A DNA stretch of 57,194 bases. It comes from an uncultured Lactobacillus sp. (lineage in GTDB: Bacteria; Bacillota; Bacilli; Lactobacillales; Lactobacillaceae). The notes beneath the pieces are model-generated. The model did no database searches. It saw only the letters and a list, made by a program, of their open reading frames with translations, and had not been told where the DNA came from. The stretch spans positions 1-57,194 of the forward strand of contig CALFSK010000009.1 of NCBI GenBank assembly GCA_937916845.1, given 5' to 3'. Positions 37,465 to 45,806 of the stretch are shown here, in pieces. A program made the position numbers and the translations under genes. Position 1 is the first letter of the stretch, and every line of letters starts with the position of its first letter.

Positions 37465-38103
37465 CTAATGAGAATCCGTATTACAATTTACCAACCCTTG
37501 TTCCGCAAAGCTAAAGTAATCGTTTACACCGATAACAAAACTATCTAACAAAGGTAATCCCATGATTTCGCCGGCCAATTGGAGCCGTTTTGTAAACTCA
37601 ACGTCCTTTTTGCTGGGATTCACATCCCCGCTTGGATGATTATGTGCGATCACAATTCTTGCGGTGGCCACGGTCAGTGCCGTCTGCATAATTTCACGTG
37701 GATGGGCCGGACAACTATTGAGTGTTCCTTGAAAAATAACCTGCCGTTTAACAATTTGATTTTTCGTATCTAAACACAATAATAATAATCTTTCCTGATC
37801 CCAATTAGCAAAGTCGTGGGCCAACTGCGCCCCCATCTGTTGGCTACCGTACACTTGGCCCAAGACCACCTGATGCGGATGTGGGAGTAGCTGGCCACAC
37901 CGTAATGCGATTAATAGGCCGTTCCATAAGGGGTCCTGTGACGATTGATTGAGCCACGTCACGGCGCTCCCCGGCGGAAACGTTTGTTCAAACGCTTGGG
38001 TCGCCTTGTCCACCGTGTTTGCCGCCAAAAAAGTCGCAAAGTATTGCTCAATTAGCTCATGAATTTGCGTCAACGGCAAATTCTGCTCACCTAGACTCGT
38101 CAT
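37465..38103 (-). CDS. radC: RadC-family JAMM/MPN domain protein
   Basis: 212-residue protein. The C-terminal JAB domain is intact: ARIVIAHNHPSGDVNPSKKD gives the H-x-H...D metal motif, with an upstream Gln-Glu near the start of the domain. The N-terminal 80 residues are divergent and lack the usual helix-hairpin-helix pattern of RadC. Despite its name, a repair role is doubtful in the family. ATG is preceded by GAAGGGG. It is upstream of mreB, the order seen in Bacillus (radC-mreBCD-minCD), but a 217 bp gap and an mreB promoter separate them. Confidence 0.88.
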   Translation of the reverse strand: MTSLGEQNLPLTQIHELIEQYFATFLAANTVDKATQAFEQTFPPGSAVTWLNQSSQDPLWNGLLIALRCGQLLPHPHQVVLGQVYGSQQMGAQLAHDFANWDQERLLLLCLDTKNQIVKRQVIFQGTLNSCPAHPREIMQTALTVATARIVIAHNHPSGDVNPSKKDVEFTKRLQLAGEIMGLPLLDSFVIGVNDYFSFAEQGLVNCNTDSH

Positions 38104-38185
38104 TCAACCACCCCTTCACTTAGTAGTTACGCCAAGTCCGGGGCATCTCATTTACGGATTTCTTAAAATTAAGGTCCCTAACCAC

Positions 38186-38230
38186 AAAAATCCTTGTGGC
38201 TAACGCGGTGTGCACGCTAGTCACAAGGAT
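38186..38230 (-). terminator. Terminator of the folC transcript
   Basis: On the minus strand ATCCTTGTGACTAGCG pairs with CGTTAGCCACAAGGAT (14 of 16) around a 9 nt loop and is followed by TTTTGTGG. It lies 440 nt after folC, so two four-way-junction elements would be in the 3' untranslated region. Confidence 0.7.
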
Positions 38231-38270
38231 AATTCAATTTCAGTTAAAGAGTGAAAGCTTTAAAACTCGT

Positions 38271-38445
38271 CGCTCCATCGGGTAGCCTTGGGTGCTATTG
38301 GGGGACGGCCGCAGCCATGGGGCGGTCTGCGACCTCGATTCAAAGCCGACAATCCACGTCTTTGAATCGCCCCGCAAGATTAGCAGCTAAAAATCATCTG
38401 CTAATCTTGCCGACACAGCACCCAAGGCTACCCGACTCCGCTAAG
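38271..38445 (-). repeat. Four-way-junction element, type B
   Basis: Minus-strand reading. P1: CGGGTAGCCTTGGGTGCT with AGCACCCAAGGCTACCCG. TGTGTCGGC is followed by P2 AAGATTAGCAGATG / AGCTGCTAATCTT, then GCGGGGCG. P3: TTCAAAGAC / GGCTTTGAA. P4: GGTCGCAG / CTGCGGCC with tip ACCGCCCCATGG, then CGTCCCCCAATAGC. P1, P2 and P4 differ from 24061-24217 and 44127-44302 with pairing preserved. Confidence 0.88.
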
Positions 38446-38470
38446 ATCAACCTCACTATTGTCGAATAAT

Positions 38471-38650
38471 CGGAGGCTGGCGCTGATGGCATCGGTCGTG
38501 ATGGTGGTGTTAGGACCGGCGTTTTTTTCGGTCCCTACACCACGGACGGTCCAGAACAATTGCGCCTTTTGCAAGTGTTCTGGGCGAGGGGCTAGACCGC
38601 TCCTCAGGCTAGGCCCGGTCCCACGACCGCATACCATCAGCGCCAACCGG
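38471..38650 (+). repeat. Four-way-junction element, type D, complete
   Basis: P1: GGCGCTGATGGCATCGGTCG with CGACCGCATACCATCAGCGCC. P2: GGTGGTGTTAGGACC / GGTCCCTACACC. Joint ACGGACGGT. P3: CCAGAACAATTGC / GCAAGTGTTCTGG. Joint GCGAGG. P4: GGGCTAG / CTAGGCCC with tip ACCGCTCCTCAGG. Then CGGTCCCACGA. Only 25 bp separate it from the oppositely oriented type B copy. It is the parent form of the fragments at 3870 and 12671. Confidence 0.88.
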
Positions 38651-38670
38651 ATTAATTACTAGTCTTCGCT

Positions 38671-39981
38671 CTATTTAAAGTAAGCCCGCACATCGGAAAT
38701 GAAGTACAGCGAACCCGTCAGAAGTAAGACGTCTTCGCTCGACATTTCTTGGGTCGCTTGTAATAACGCTGCTTGCCAATTATCGAATACTTCTGCGGAC
38801 CGACCATCTGGGAGCTCAGATTCGAGTTCACTCGGCGTCGTTGCGTGCCGTTTCGGGTTAGGTCCCGCAAATTGCGTTAACAATAGGTGCACGTTGTTTA
38901 ATTGCCCCAAAGTCTGAATCATTTGGGCGTGCTGTTTGTCAGCGAGTACCGCAAAAATCACGTACACGTTTTGCCGCCCAAACCGCTCTTTGATGGTTGC
39001 GGCTAATTCCGTCACCGCCGGTTCATTATGCGCGCCGTCAATCATGATTAGGGGCATATCGTTCAAACGTTCAAAGCGGCCCGGCCACTGGACATGGGCC
39101 AACGCCGTTTTAACATCCCGAACTTGTACCGGAACATTGGTCTGGCGATGGTAGTCCAAGTAAGCAGCCAATGCCACCGCGGCGTTATCAACTTGATAAT
39201 CACCTAAGAGCGGCGTCGTCAAATCTTTGAAATATTGACCACCGCCAGTAAAATTGAACCGTTCTTGCCAGCCCCGTGGTGTTAGTAACGTCGTCGTAAA
39301 GTCGGTTCCTAACGTTTGTAACGGTGCGTCGTGGTCGGCCGCCGTTTGAACCATCACTGCCTGCGCTTCTTCAGGTAGCTTGCCAACAATGACCGGGACA
39401 TTCGTCTTAATAATCCCAGCCTTTTGACCGGCAATTGCGGTCAACGTATCGCCTAAAATCTGCATGTGGTCGTAACCAATGGTCGTGATGACACTGACCC
39501 GTGGCGTCCAGACATTCGTGGAGTCGTACAACCCACCCAAGCCGACTTCGACAATCGCCAAGTCAATTGGCTGTTCCGCAAAATACACGAACATCATGGC
39601 TGTGATGATTTCAAACTCAGTGGGACCGCCTTCGGGCAACTCATCATCTAGCTTTGCCACGACTGGTTGAATCCGTTGAACAAGGTCTAACAAATCTGCG
39701 TCACTAATCGGTTCTCCATCGACACTGATTCGTTCGTTGAAGCGCACAATGAATGGTGACGTAAACGTCCCCACCGTCAGCCCATCAGCCATAAACAAGT
39801 CCCGTAAGTTAGCTACCGTCGACCCCTTACCGTTCGTTCCCGCAACGTGGATGCCTTGGACCCGCTCTTGTGGATCACCAAGTTCACTTAAAAACCGGCG
39901 CATTCGTTTCAACGTGGGAATTTTTTTGAATTTGGTACGGCCATGAATAAAGGCGAGCGCTTCTTCATAATTAGCAATCAC
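38671..39981 (-). CDS. folC: Folylpolyglutamate synthase / dihydrofolate synthase family
   Basis: 436-residue Mur-ligase-like enzyme that adds glutamate to folates. P-loop GTNGKGST, the folate-binding TSPFIVRFNERISVDG, the Omega-loop region (YDSTNVWTPRVSVITTIGYDHM) and DGAHNEPA are present. The start is GTG at 39981 with AAGGAGG upstream. It follows valS in the same direction; valS-folC order is conserved in Firmicutes, but a perfect palindromic terminator follows valS-end, so here folC lies downstream on its own segment. Confidence 0.95.
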   Translation of the reverse strand: MIANYEEALAFIHGRTKFKKIPTLKRMRRFLSELGDPQERVQGIHVAGTNGKGSTVANLRDLFMADGLTVGTFTSPFIVRFNERISVDGEPISDADLLDLVQRIQPVVAKLDDELPEGGPTEFEIITAMMFVYFAEQPIDLAIVEVGLGGLYDSTNVWTPRVSVITTIGYDHMQILGDTLTAIAGQKAGIIKTNVPVIVGKLPEEAQAVMVQTAADHDAPLQTLGTDFTTTLLTPRGWQERFNFTGGGQYFKDLTTPLLGDYQVDNAAVALAAYLDYHRQTNVPVQVRDVKTALAHVQWPGRFERLNDMPLIMIDGAHNEPAVTELAATIKERFGRQNVYVIFAVLADKQHAQMIQTLGQLNNVHLLLTQFAGPNPKRHATTPSELESELPDGRSAEVFDNWQAALLQATQEMSSEDVLLLTGSLYFISDVRAYFK

Positions 39982-40040
39982 TTTTTTGTCCTCCTTACAC
40001 GCTTAATCGTTATCGACCCCAGACTAGCATTAGCATTCAC

Positions 40041-40074
40041 AAAAGGTGCTTCAGAAATTTCTGAAGCACCTTTT
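40041..40074. terminator. Perfect palindromic terminator after valS
   Basis: A 34 bp perfect palindrome (AAAAGGTGCTTCAGAAA and its complement with no extra loop) lies between the valS stop and folC. A and T ends on both strands allow termination in either direction; read-through into folC is still possible. Confidence 0.85.
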
Positions 40075-40086
40075 GAATCAGCTTAA

Positions 40087-42756
40087 TTAAGCTTGTGCCT
40101 TAATGTCAGCTAGTCGCTGCTTGGTTGCAGCCAACTTATTTTCATTATCGGCTAATTTTTCTTTTTCGCTGTTAACAACGTCTTCCGGCGCGTTAGATAC
40201 GAATCGTTCGTTACCGAGTTTCTTAGTTGCCCGGGTAACTTCACTTTCGAATTTAGCTTGTTCCTTTTCCAACTTCTGAATTTCTTCGTTTAAATCAACC
40301 AGTTCAGCTAATGGAATATAAATTTCCGCATCACTGATCACTTGCGTCATTGACAACTTCGGCGCAACGACATCGGCCCCAATGGATAAGGTCTTTGGAT
40401 GTGCAAAGCGCTGAATGTAGTCTTCGTTAGTTTTGAAGACCGTCTGCAAGCGTTGGTTGTCCGTCTTAATCAACAGATCAACGGCTGATGACATCTTGGC
40501 ATTAGCTTCGGCACGAATACTCCGGACCGCCGTGATCAATTCGATCAAGGATGCCATGTCATCTTCAGCGGACGCGTCATCAAATTCAGGATGGTCAACT
40601 GGGTAAGCAGCAACCACTAAGGATTTGCCAACGTGCGGCATTGATAACCAAATTTTTTCCGTAACGAATGGCATGATTGGGTGTAATAACCGCAAGATTT
40701 GGTCCAAGACATAGGCTAACACGTTTTGCGTGTTTTCCTTAGCGTGGGCGTCGTCACCGGTTAAGACTTCCTTACTCATTTCAATATACCAGTCACAGAA
40801 GTCGTTCCAGATAAAGTTATAGAGTGCCCGACCAGCTTCACCAAAGTCAAACTTATCAAAGGTCGTCGTCACTTGTTTAACCGTTTCGTTCAAGCGACTA
40901 AGAATCCACTTATCAGCCAACGTCCATTCGGATTTTGCTGGTAAAGTTGGTTCGGTCATGTCACCTAAGTTCATGATGACGTAACGACTAGCGTTCCAAA
41001 TCTTGTTGATAAAGTTCCAGGCCGCGTCCATCTTCGTGTAACTGAAACGAACATCTTGACCAGCCGTTGAACCGTTTGACAAGAACCACCGCAATGCGTC
41101 AGCCCCGTACTTCTTAATCACGTCCATTGGATCGATCCCGTTACCAAGTGATTTACTCATCTTGACACCGTGTTCGTCACGAATCAGGCCGTGTAATAAG
41201 ACGTTCTTAAATGGTCGCCGTCCAGTAAATTCTAAGCTTTGGAAAATCATCCGTGAAACCCAGAAAGGTAAGATATCATAACCAGTAACTAACGTGTTCG
41301 TTGGGAAATACCGTTTGAAATCAGCGGCATTTTCATCAGGCCAACCCATCGTTGAAAATGGCCATAAAGCACTTGAGAACCAAGTATCCAAAACATCGGG
41401 ATCTTGTTCCCAGTTTTCAGGGTCCTTAGGCGCATCAACACCAACGTAAGTTTCACCAGTCGTCTTGTTATACCAAGCTGGAATCCGGTGTCCCCACCAA
41501 AGTTGCCGTGAAATAACCCAGTCATGAATGTTTTCCATCCATTGCTTGAAGGCATCTTCGAACCGCTTAGGCACAAAGTTAACGGCGTCATCGCCTTCTT
41601 GATTCTTCAAAGCTTGTTCAGCTAACGGCTTCATCTTAACGAACCACTGGGTTGATAGCCGGGCTTCGACTTGAACGTCGGTCCGTTCAGAATGCCCAAC
41701 ACTGTGGACGATTGGGTCAATCTTAATCATTAAACCTTGGTCTTGTAAATCCTTGACCATGGCTTTCCGAGCGACAAAACGATCCATGCCTTCATACTTG
41801 CCAGCGTTGGCGTTCATGGAGGCATCGTCATTCATCGTGTTGATCCGTTTCAAGTTATGACGGTTACCAACTTGGAAGTCATTAGGGTCATGGGCTGGCG
41901 TAATTTTTACCATCCCAGTTCCAAATTCAGGGTCAACGTATTGGTCCGCGATAATTGGAATCTCACGGTCAGCCAATGGTAAGATCACCTTTTGACCAAC
42001 TAATTCCTTGTAACGTTCGTCACTCGGGTTAACGGCAACGGCCGTATCACCCATCATCGTTTCTGGACGCGTCGTTGCAATTTCAATGTAATTTTTACCA
42101 TTAAAGGTGTAGTTTTTATCTGCGAATGGGTACTTCACGTGGTAGAACGCACCCTTGTCATCCTTATGAATCACTTCAATATCAGATAACGCGGTCCGGG
42201 CTTGGGGATCCCAGTTGATAATGTATTCGCCACGGTAAATGAGGCCCTTGTTGTATAGGTCGACAAACACCTTTTTAACGGCGTCGGATAATCCTTCATC
42301 CATCGTAAAGCGTTCACGGGAGTAGTCTAATGACAAGCCCATCTTGGCCCATTGTTGCTTGATAATGGCCGCGTACTCGTCTTTCCAATCCCAAACTTGT
42401 TGAATGAACTTCTCACGTCCCAAGTCGTAACGGCTAATGCCTTGTTCACGTAACTTGGCTTCAACTTTCGCCTGCGTTGCAATTCCGGCATGGTCCATCC
42501 CTGGTAACCAGAGTGTATCAAACCCTTGCATCCGCTTCTGGCGAATAATAATATCTTGTAACGTGGTGTCCCAAGCGTGACCTAAGTGTAACTTACCCGT
42601 AACGTTAGGCGGTGGAATCACGATGGAATACGGTTTAGCTTTTTGGTCGCCCGAAGGCTTAAATAAATCTTCGTCTAACCAAGTTTGGTACCGGCCTTCT
42701 TCAACAGCGGTCGGATCATATTTGGTTGGCATATCAGTCGTTGGTTCTTCTGACAT
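40087..42756 (-). CDS. valS: Valyl-tRNA synthetase
   Basis: 889-residue class I synthetase. HIGH-type motif [13 protein letters not shown] near residue 45, KMSKSLGNG near 525, an editing (CP1) domain with [15 protein letters not shown], the anticodon-binding domain, and a C-terminal coiled-coil arm ([15 protein letters not shown]). The start is the ATG at 42756, 10 nt after AAAGGA; the longer reading begins in the T-box terminator and is not plausible. Expression is controlled by the T-box leader directly upstream. Confidence 0.97.
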   Translation of the reverse strand: MSEEPTTDMPTKYDPTAVEEGRYQTWLDEDLFKPSGDQKAKPYSIVIPPPNVTGKLHLGHAWDTTLQDIIIRQKRMQGFDTLWLPGMDHAGIATQAKVEAKLREQGISRYDLGREKFIQQVWDWKDEYAAIIKQQWAKMGLSLDYSRERFTMDEGLSDAVKKVFVDLYNKGLIYRGEYIINWDPQARTALSDIEVIHKDDKGAFYHVKYPFADKNYTFNGKNYIEIATTRPETMMGDTAVAVNPSDERYKELVGQKVILPLADREIPIIADQYVDPEFGTGMVKITPAHDPNDFQVGNRHNLKRINTMNDDASMNANAGKYEGMDRFVARKAMVKDLQDQGLMIKIDPIVHSVGHSERTDVQVEARLSTQWFVKMKPLAEQALKNQEGDDAVNFVPKRFEDAFKQWMENIHDWVISRQLWWGHRIPAWYNKTTGETYVGVDAPKDPENWEQDPDVLDTWFSSALWPFSTMGWPDENAADFKRYFPTNTLVTGYDILPFWVSRMIFQSLEFTGRRPFKNVLLHGLIRDEHGVKMSKSLGNGIDPMDVIKKYGADALRWFLSNGSTAGQDVRFSYTKMDAAWNFINKIWNASRYVIMNLGDMTEPTLPAKSEWTLADKWILSRLNETVKQVTTTFDKFDFGEAGRALYNFIWNDFCDWYIEMSKEVLTGDDAHAKENTQNVLAYVLDQILRLLHPIMPFVTEKIWLSMPHVGKSLVVAAYPVDHPEFDDASAEDDMASLIELITAVRSIRAEANAKMSSAVDLLIKTDNQRLQTVFKTNEDYIQRFAHPKTLSIGADVVAPKLSMTQVISDAEIYIPLAELVDLNEEIQKLEKEQAKFESEVTRATKKLGNERFVSNAPEDVVNSEKEKLADNENKLAATKQRLADIKAQA

Positions 42757-42783
42757 ATGGGGCACATCCTTTCCTTTGGCACT

Positions 42784-43035
42784 AAAAAAATCCATTCATC
42801 CTATAGACTAGGACGAATGGATTTCGCGGTACCACCTAATTTTAAAGCACGGTCAAAACCGGCTTTACAACTTAAACATAATTGTTAACGAACGGTGTAT
42901 CCCGTCCGGTTACCCCTACTACTTTCAGGGCAACAGCTCGCAAGCTACCTTCACCTAAAACTGCCGAAAACTTCCAGTCCCGTTTTCTTCCTGTAGACAG
43001 TGGTCTAAGCTACTCTCTTGCTCATTGCTGAATGA
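42784..43035 (-). promoter_or_regulatory. valS T-box leader
   Basis: On the minus strand the core GGTGGTACCGCG is at 42825-42836. The terminator pairs ATCCATTCGTCC with GGATGAATGGAT (42784-42824) and ends in a T run. Stem I has base helix CAAG/CTTG, AGAGTA on the 5' side and GAAG-GTA-G on the 3' side, giving GUA (valine) at 42946-42948. The specifier agrees with the downstream gene. Confidence 0.92.
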
Positions 43036-43039
43036 CACT

Positions 43040-43068
43040 ATTGTAATGAATTTATGCAAGTACGTCAA
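43040..43068 (-). promoter_or_regulatory. valS promoter
   Basis: TTGACG (43063-43068) and TACAAT (43040-43045) on the minus strand, 17 bp spacer. The -35 box is only 3 bp beyond the tpx stop codon, with no terminator between. Confidence 0.85.
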
Positions 43069-43071
43069 TCT

Positions 43072-43566
43072 TTATTCGAATTGTTTCAAGGCGTCTAGCG
43101 CTGCCACGTAATTTGGTTCATGGCCAACATCCGGTACAATTTCATGATAAACAATCTTACCAGCTGCATCGGCCACGTAAATGGCACGCGTTAACGTCCC
43201 GTTATTTGGCAAGTACAAGTTCGTCGCGTAGCCAAAGGACAGTTCTTCATCGGAAACGACCGTCAAGTTTTTGACGCCTTCCTTAGCACACCAGCCAGCT
43301 TGATCCGCAATCGAGTTGTTAGAAACGGCCAAAAACTGAACGTGTGGATACTGATCCGCTTGTTGGTTAAACTTGCGGGTTTGAATTGAACAGACCCGGG
43401 TGTCAATATCGGGCATTACACTGATCAGAACGGGCTTACCTAGTAAGTCCTTGGTCTTTAGTTTTTCATCATGCGTTGTAAAAACTTTGAACTTGGGTAA
43501 CTCGTCGCCATCTTTAAGCGGTTCCCCAACTAAATCTAACTTTTGATCATGAAATAATACTTGCAC
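43072..43566 (-). CDS. tpx: Thiol peroxidase (Tpx-type peroxiredoxin)
   Basis: 164-residue atypical 2-Cys peroxiredoxin reducing peroxides with thioredoxin. The peroxidatic cysteine is in PDIDTRVCSIQTRKF (about residue 58), and the resolving cysteine in AGWCAKEG (about 92). The start is GTG at 43566 (MQVLFHD), 8 nt after AAGGGG; an earlier in-frame GTG overlaps that site. It stands directly upstream of the valS promoter. Confidence 0.93.
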   Translation of the reverse strand: MQVLFHDQKLDLVGEPLKDGDELPKFKVFTTHDEKLKTKDLLGKPVLISVMPDIDTRVCSIQTRKFNQQADQYPHVQFLAVSNNSIADQAGWCAKEGVKNLTVVSDEELSFGYATNLYLPNNGTLTRAIYVADAAGKIVYHEIVPDVGHEPNYVAALDALKQFE

Positions 43567-43740
43567 AGCAAACACCCCTTCGAAATCTTAATGTCGCAAA
43601 CAAACTATTCAAACTAGTATGCTTTAAACTTACCGCAAACTGACCTAACTCGCAAATGTTAGCCTTAAAGTTTTACGGGTTTCGTGAGTAAATAGCTGAA
43701 TACTGGTCGTTATTCTTATCCATAAGCCTGAGTACGTTTT

Positions 43741-43917
43741 AGCGCTTCGCCGGCAGAATCAGTGGGCCATGGAGGCGACTACAGACAAAGAACGGTCTTT
43801 CGCCTCGCTTGAAAGCCTCAAAGAACAAGTCTTTCAAGTCGCCCCGCACTGTAACCTGGCAAACAACGCCAGCTAACAGTGCCGACATGGCCCACTGATT
43901 CTGCCGGCTACGCTAAG
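43741..43917 (-). repeat. Four-way-junction element, type A
   Basis: Minus strand, near-identical to 23745-23921. P1: GCCGGCAGAATCAGTGGGCC with its complement at 43751-43768. P2: CACTGTTAGCTGGCG / GCCAGGTTACAGTG. P3: CTTGAAAGAC / GGCTTTCAAG. Joints GCGGGGCG and GCGAGG. The outer flank AGCG / CGCT extends P1. A palindrome TGTTTTAAAACA lies just outside at 43920-43931. Confidence 0.88.
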
Positions 43918-43947
43918 TTTGTTTTAAAACAGACCGGTTAAGTTTCG

Positions 43948-44042
43948 CAACATAGCTGAAGGTTATCCATAATGAATGTGGCGTTAATCGGTGATTTTCC
44001 GATTTTACGCGACCGGAAGCGGGAAGTTTAATAATTTTATTA
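43948..44042 (+). repeat. Decayed four-way-junction element, type C
   Basis: It carries CAACATAGCTG, P2 (GTGGCGTTAATCGG / CCGATTTTACGC) and the outer flank GACCGGAAGCGGGAA, all matching the reverse complement of 56876-57056. The remaining arms are deleted. Confidence 0.65.
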
Positions 44043-44126
44043 GTACCTCGTGCGATGTAAGGCTGGTAAAAGATATGATTAGTGCCATCAACGATAATAC
44101 AATGAGTGATTGAATCAAGTTCATTT

Positions 44127-44302
44127 TAGCGCCGGCGGTCAGCGTTGGTGTGCTGTGTCGGCAATATTAGGCGGTGTTTCCTAGCCGTCTAATATTGCGG
44201 GGCAATTCAAAGACGTGATTTTTCGGCTTTGAATTGAGGTGCCAGACCGCACTGTGGCTGGGACCGTCCCCCATAGCACACCGACGCTGACCGCTGAAGC
44301 GG
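44127..44302 (+). repeat. Four-way-junction element, type B
   Basis: P1: CGGTCAGCGTTGGTGTGCT with AGCACACCGACGCTGACCG. P2: CAATATTAGGCGG / CCGTCTAATATTG. Joint GCGGGGC. P3: TTCAAAGAC / GGCTTTGAA. P4: GGTGCCAG / CTGGGACC with tip ACCGCACTGTGG, then CGTCCCCCATAGC. Confidence 0.88.
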
Positions 44303-44334
44303 ATTATATAGATACTTCAGCCTTTATTCCTATC

Positions 44335-44377
44335 AAAAAAAGATTCGAAAATTAAATAATTTCCGAATCTTTTTTCT
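44335..44377. terminator. Bidirectional terminator between thiI and tpx
   Basis: AAAAGATTCG(A)AAATT pairs with AATTT(C)CGAATCTTTT around AAAT, with A and T runs at its ends. It would end the nifS-thiI transcript. Confidence 0.8.
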
Positions 44378-44395
44378 TATTTTTCTAACCGAAAC

Positions 44396-44508
44396 GTGCG
44401 TCAAAAGGCAACTTGCTCCGCTTAACCCGGCATCGGGACCTATTCCAAACCCAGGAATAACTCCCGATGCCACGTTAATGCTCACAAGCTATTCGCCTTT
44501 TGCCTCAC
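44396..44508. repeat. Extended hairpin element abutting thiI
   Basis: A rod-like inverted repeat. Outer GTG...CAC and CAAAAGGC / GCCTTTTG enclose CTTG/CAAG and small loops. The centre is GGCATCGGGA-cc-TATTCC / GGAATA-ac-TCCCGATGCC with a 7 nt loop. It begins 7 nt after the thiI stop (minus strand). A truncated relative of its outer part lies at 50431-50468, also just after a minus-strand gene. Confidence 0.7.
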
Positions 44509-44514
44509 TCTACT

Positions 44515-45732
44515 TTAGAGTAATTCTGCAAACACGTCTTCTTGCGCGTTCATGTAGTTTTCGCCCGGTTTGATTTCACTGATGACAATGCCATCAAGTG
44601 CACGTTGCATCAAGCCTTCAACGTCGATCCGTTCTTCGTAAGACCGTGAACGGTCTAACTTTGGATGGGTCTTCGGTGCTGGTGGCGCAAAAATCGTACA
44701 GCAATCTTCAAATGGCATGATCGACAAGTTATAGGTGTCGATGTCTTCAGCAACCTTAATGATTTCGGTCTTATCCATCGAAATCACGGGACGTAAGACT
44801 GGCAACGTTGTCACGTCGTTAATGGCAATCATACTGTCCATCGTTTGTGAAGCAACCTGACCTAAAGACTCACCGTTGAAAATGGCCTTACCGTTCCGCT
44901 GACGCGTAATGGCATCCATTAAGCGCATCATCAGTCGACGTTGAACCGTCATCAGATAGCCTTCTGGGACCTTTTCTTTAATCTCTTCTTGAATCTCGGT
45001 GAATGGAATTTGAATGAACTTAACGCTCCCAGAATAGCTGGCCAACGTCGAAGCTAACTGTTTTGCTTTCGCTAACGCTTGTTCACTCGTGTATGGCGGA
45101 CTAAAGAAGTGGACCATTTCCATGTTAACGCCACGCTTCATACCAAGGTATCCCGCAACTGGTGAGTCAATCCCACCAGACAGCATTAACATCCCTTTAC
45201 CAGCAGTCCCAACGGGAAGACCACCGGCACCTTGAATCGTTTCTGAAGACAAGAAGATTCCGTTCAAACGGACTTCTACTCGTAAAACGATGTCTGGTTG
45301 CTTCATTTTAACTTGGATACCGTCAACGTGGTCTAAAATCTGACCACCCAACATGTCATTAATTGCATTCGTATCGTATTCAAATTGATGATCAGACCGA
45401 CGGGTGTTGATCTTAAACGTCATCCCAGGTTGATATTGCGCTTTGATCATTTCAATGGCCGTCTTATATACGGCGTCCATGTCCTGTTCAACGCGAATAC
45501 TTGGTGAGAAGTTTTGAATACCAAATACCAGTTTTAAACGCGCCATGACCTTGGTCGAATCTTCACCATTTAACATGATGTGCATTCGATCACGGTTTGC
45601 GTGCACGTTTAACTCTGGAAAATCGTGCAAAGCTTTGCGCACGTTGCGGCCTAAACTGTCAATAAAGTTCCGGCGGTTTTTGCCTTTGGTCGACAATTCT
45701 CCGTAACGCACCATAATTTCAGTGTATTGCAT
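44515..45732 (-). CDS. thiI: tRNA 4-thiouridine synthetase ThiI
   Basis: 405-residue enzyme that adenylates U8 of tRNA and accepts sulfur from a cysteine desulfurase. It has an N-terminal ferredoxin-like domain, a THUMP domain (about 60-165) and a PP-loop ([19 protein letters not shown]). The short form lacks the C-terminal rhodanese domain of E. coli, as in other Firmicutes. ATG follows AAGGA. It is 74 nt downstream of the nifS-like gene, its expected sulfur donor. Confidence 0.96.
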   Translation of the reverse strand: MQYTEIMVRYGELSTKGKNRRNFIDSLGRNVRKALHDFPELNVHANRDRMHIMLNGEDSTKVMARLKLVFGIQNFSPSIRVEQDMDAVYKTAIEMIKAQYQPGMTFKINTRRSDHQFEYDTNAINDMLGGQILDHVDGIQVKMKQPDIVLRVEVRLNGIFLSSETIQGAGGLPVGTAGKGMLMLSGGIDSPVAGYLGMKRGVNMEMVHFFSPPYTSEQALAKAKQLASTLASYSGSVKFIQIPFTEIQEEIKEKVPEGYLMTVQRRLMMRLMDAITRQRNGKAIFNGESLGQVASQTMDSMIAINDVTTLPVLRPVISMDKTEIIKVAEDIDTYNLSIMPFEDCCTIFAPPAPKTHPKLDRSRSYEERIDVEGLMQRALDGIVISEIKPGENYMNAQEDVFAELL

Positions 45733-45806
45733 GAAATGAGAGTCCTTCTTTCCTTTGAGTAATAACAGGTTTAACCCTTGTTAGTGGCAACCATCATTAA
45801 CACGAT

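Noticed and set aside
38251..38662. Several short open frames on both strands between radC and folC
   Set aside because: They lie wholly within the two elements, lack start signals and have no protein-like pattern.
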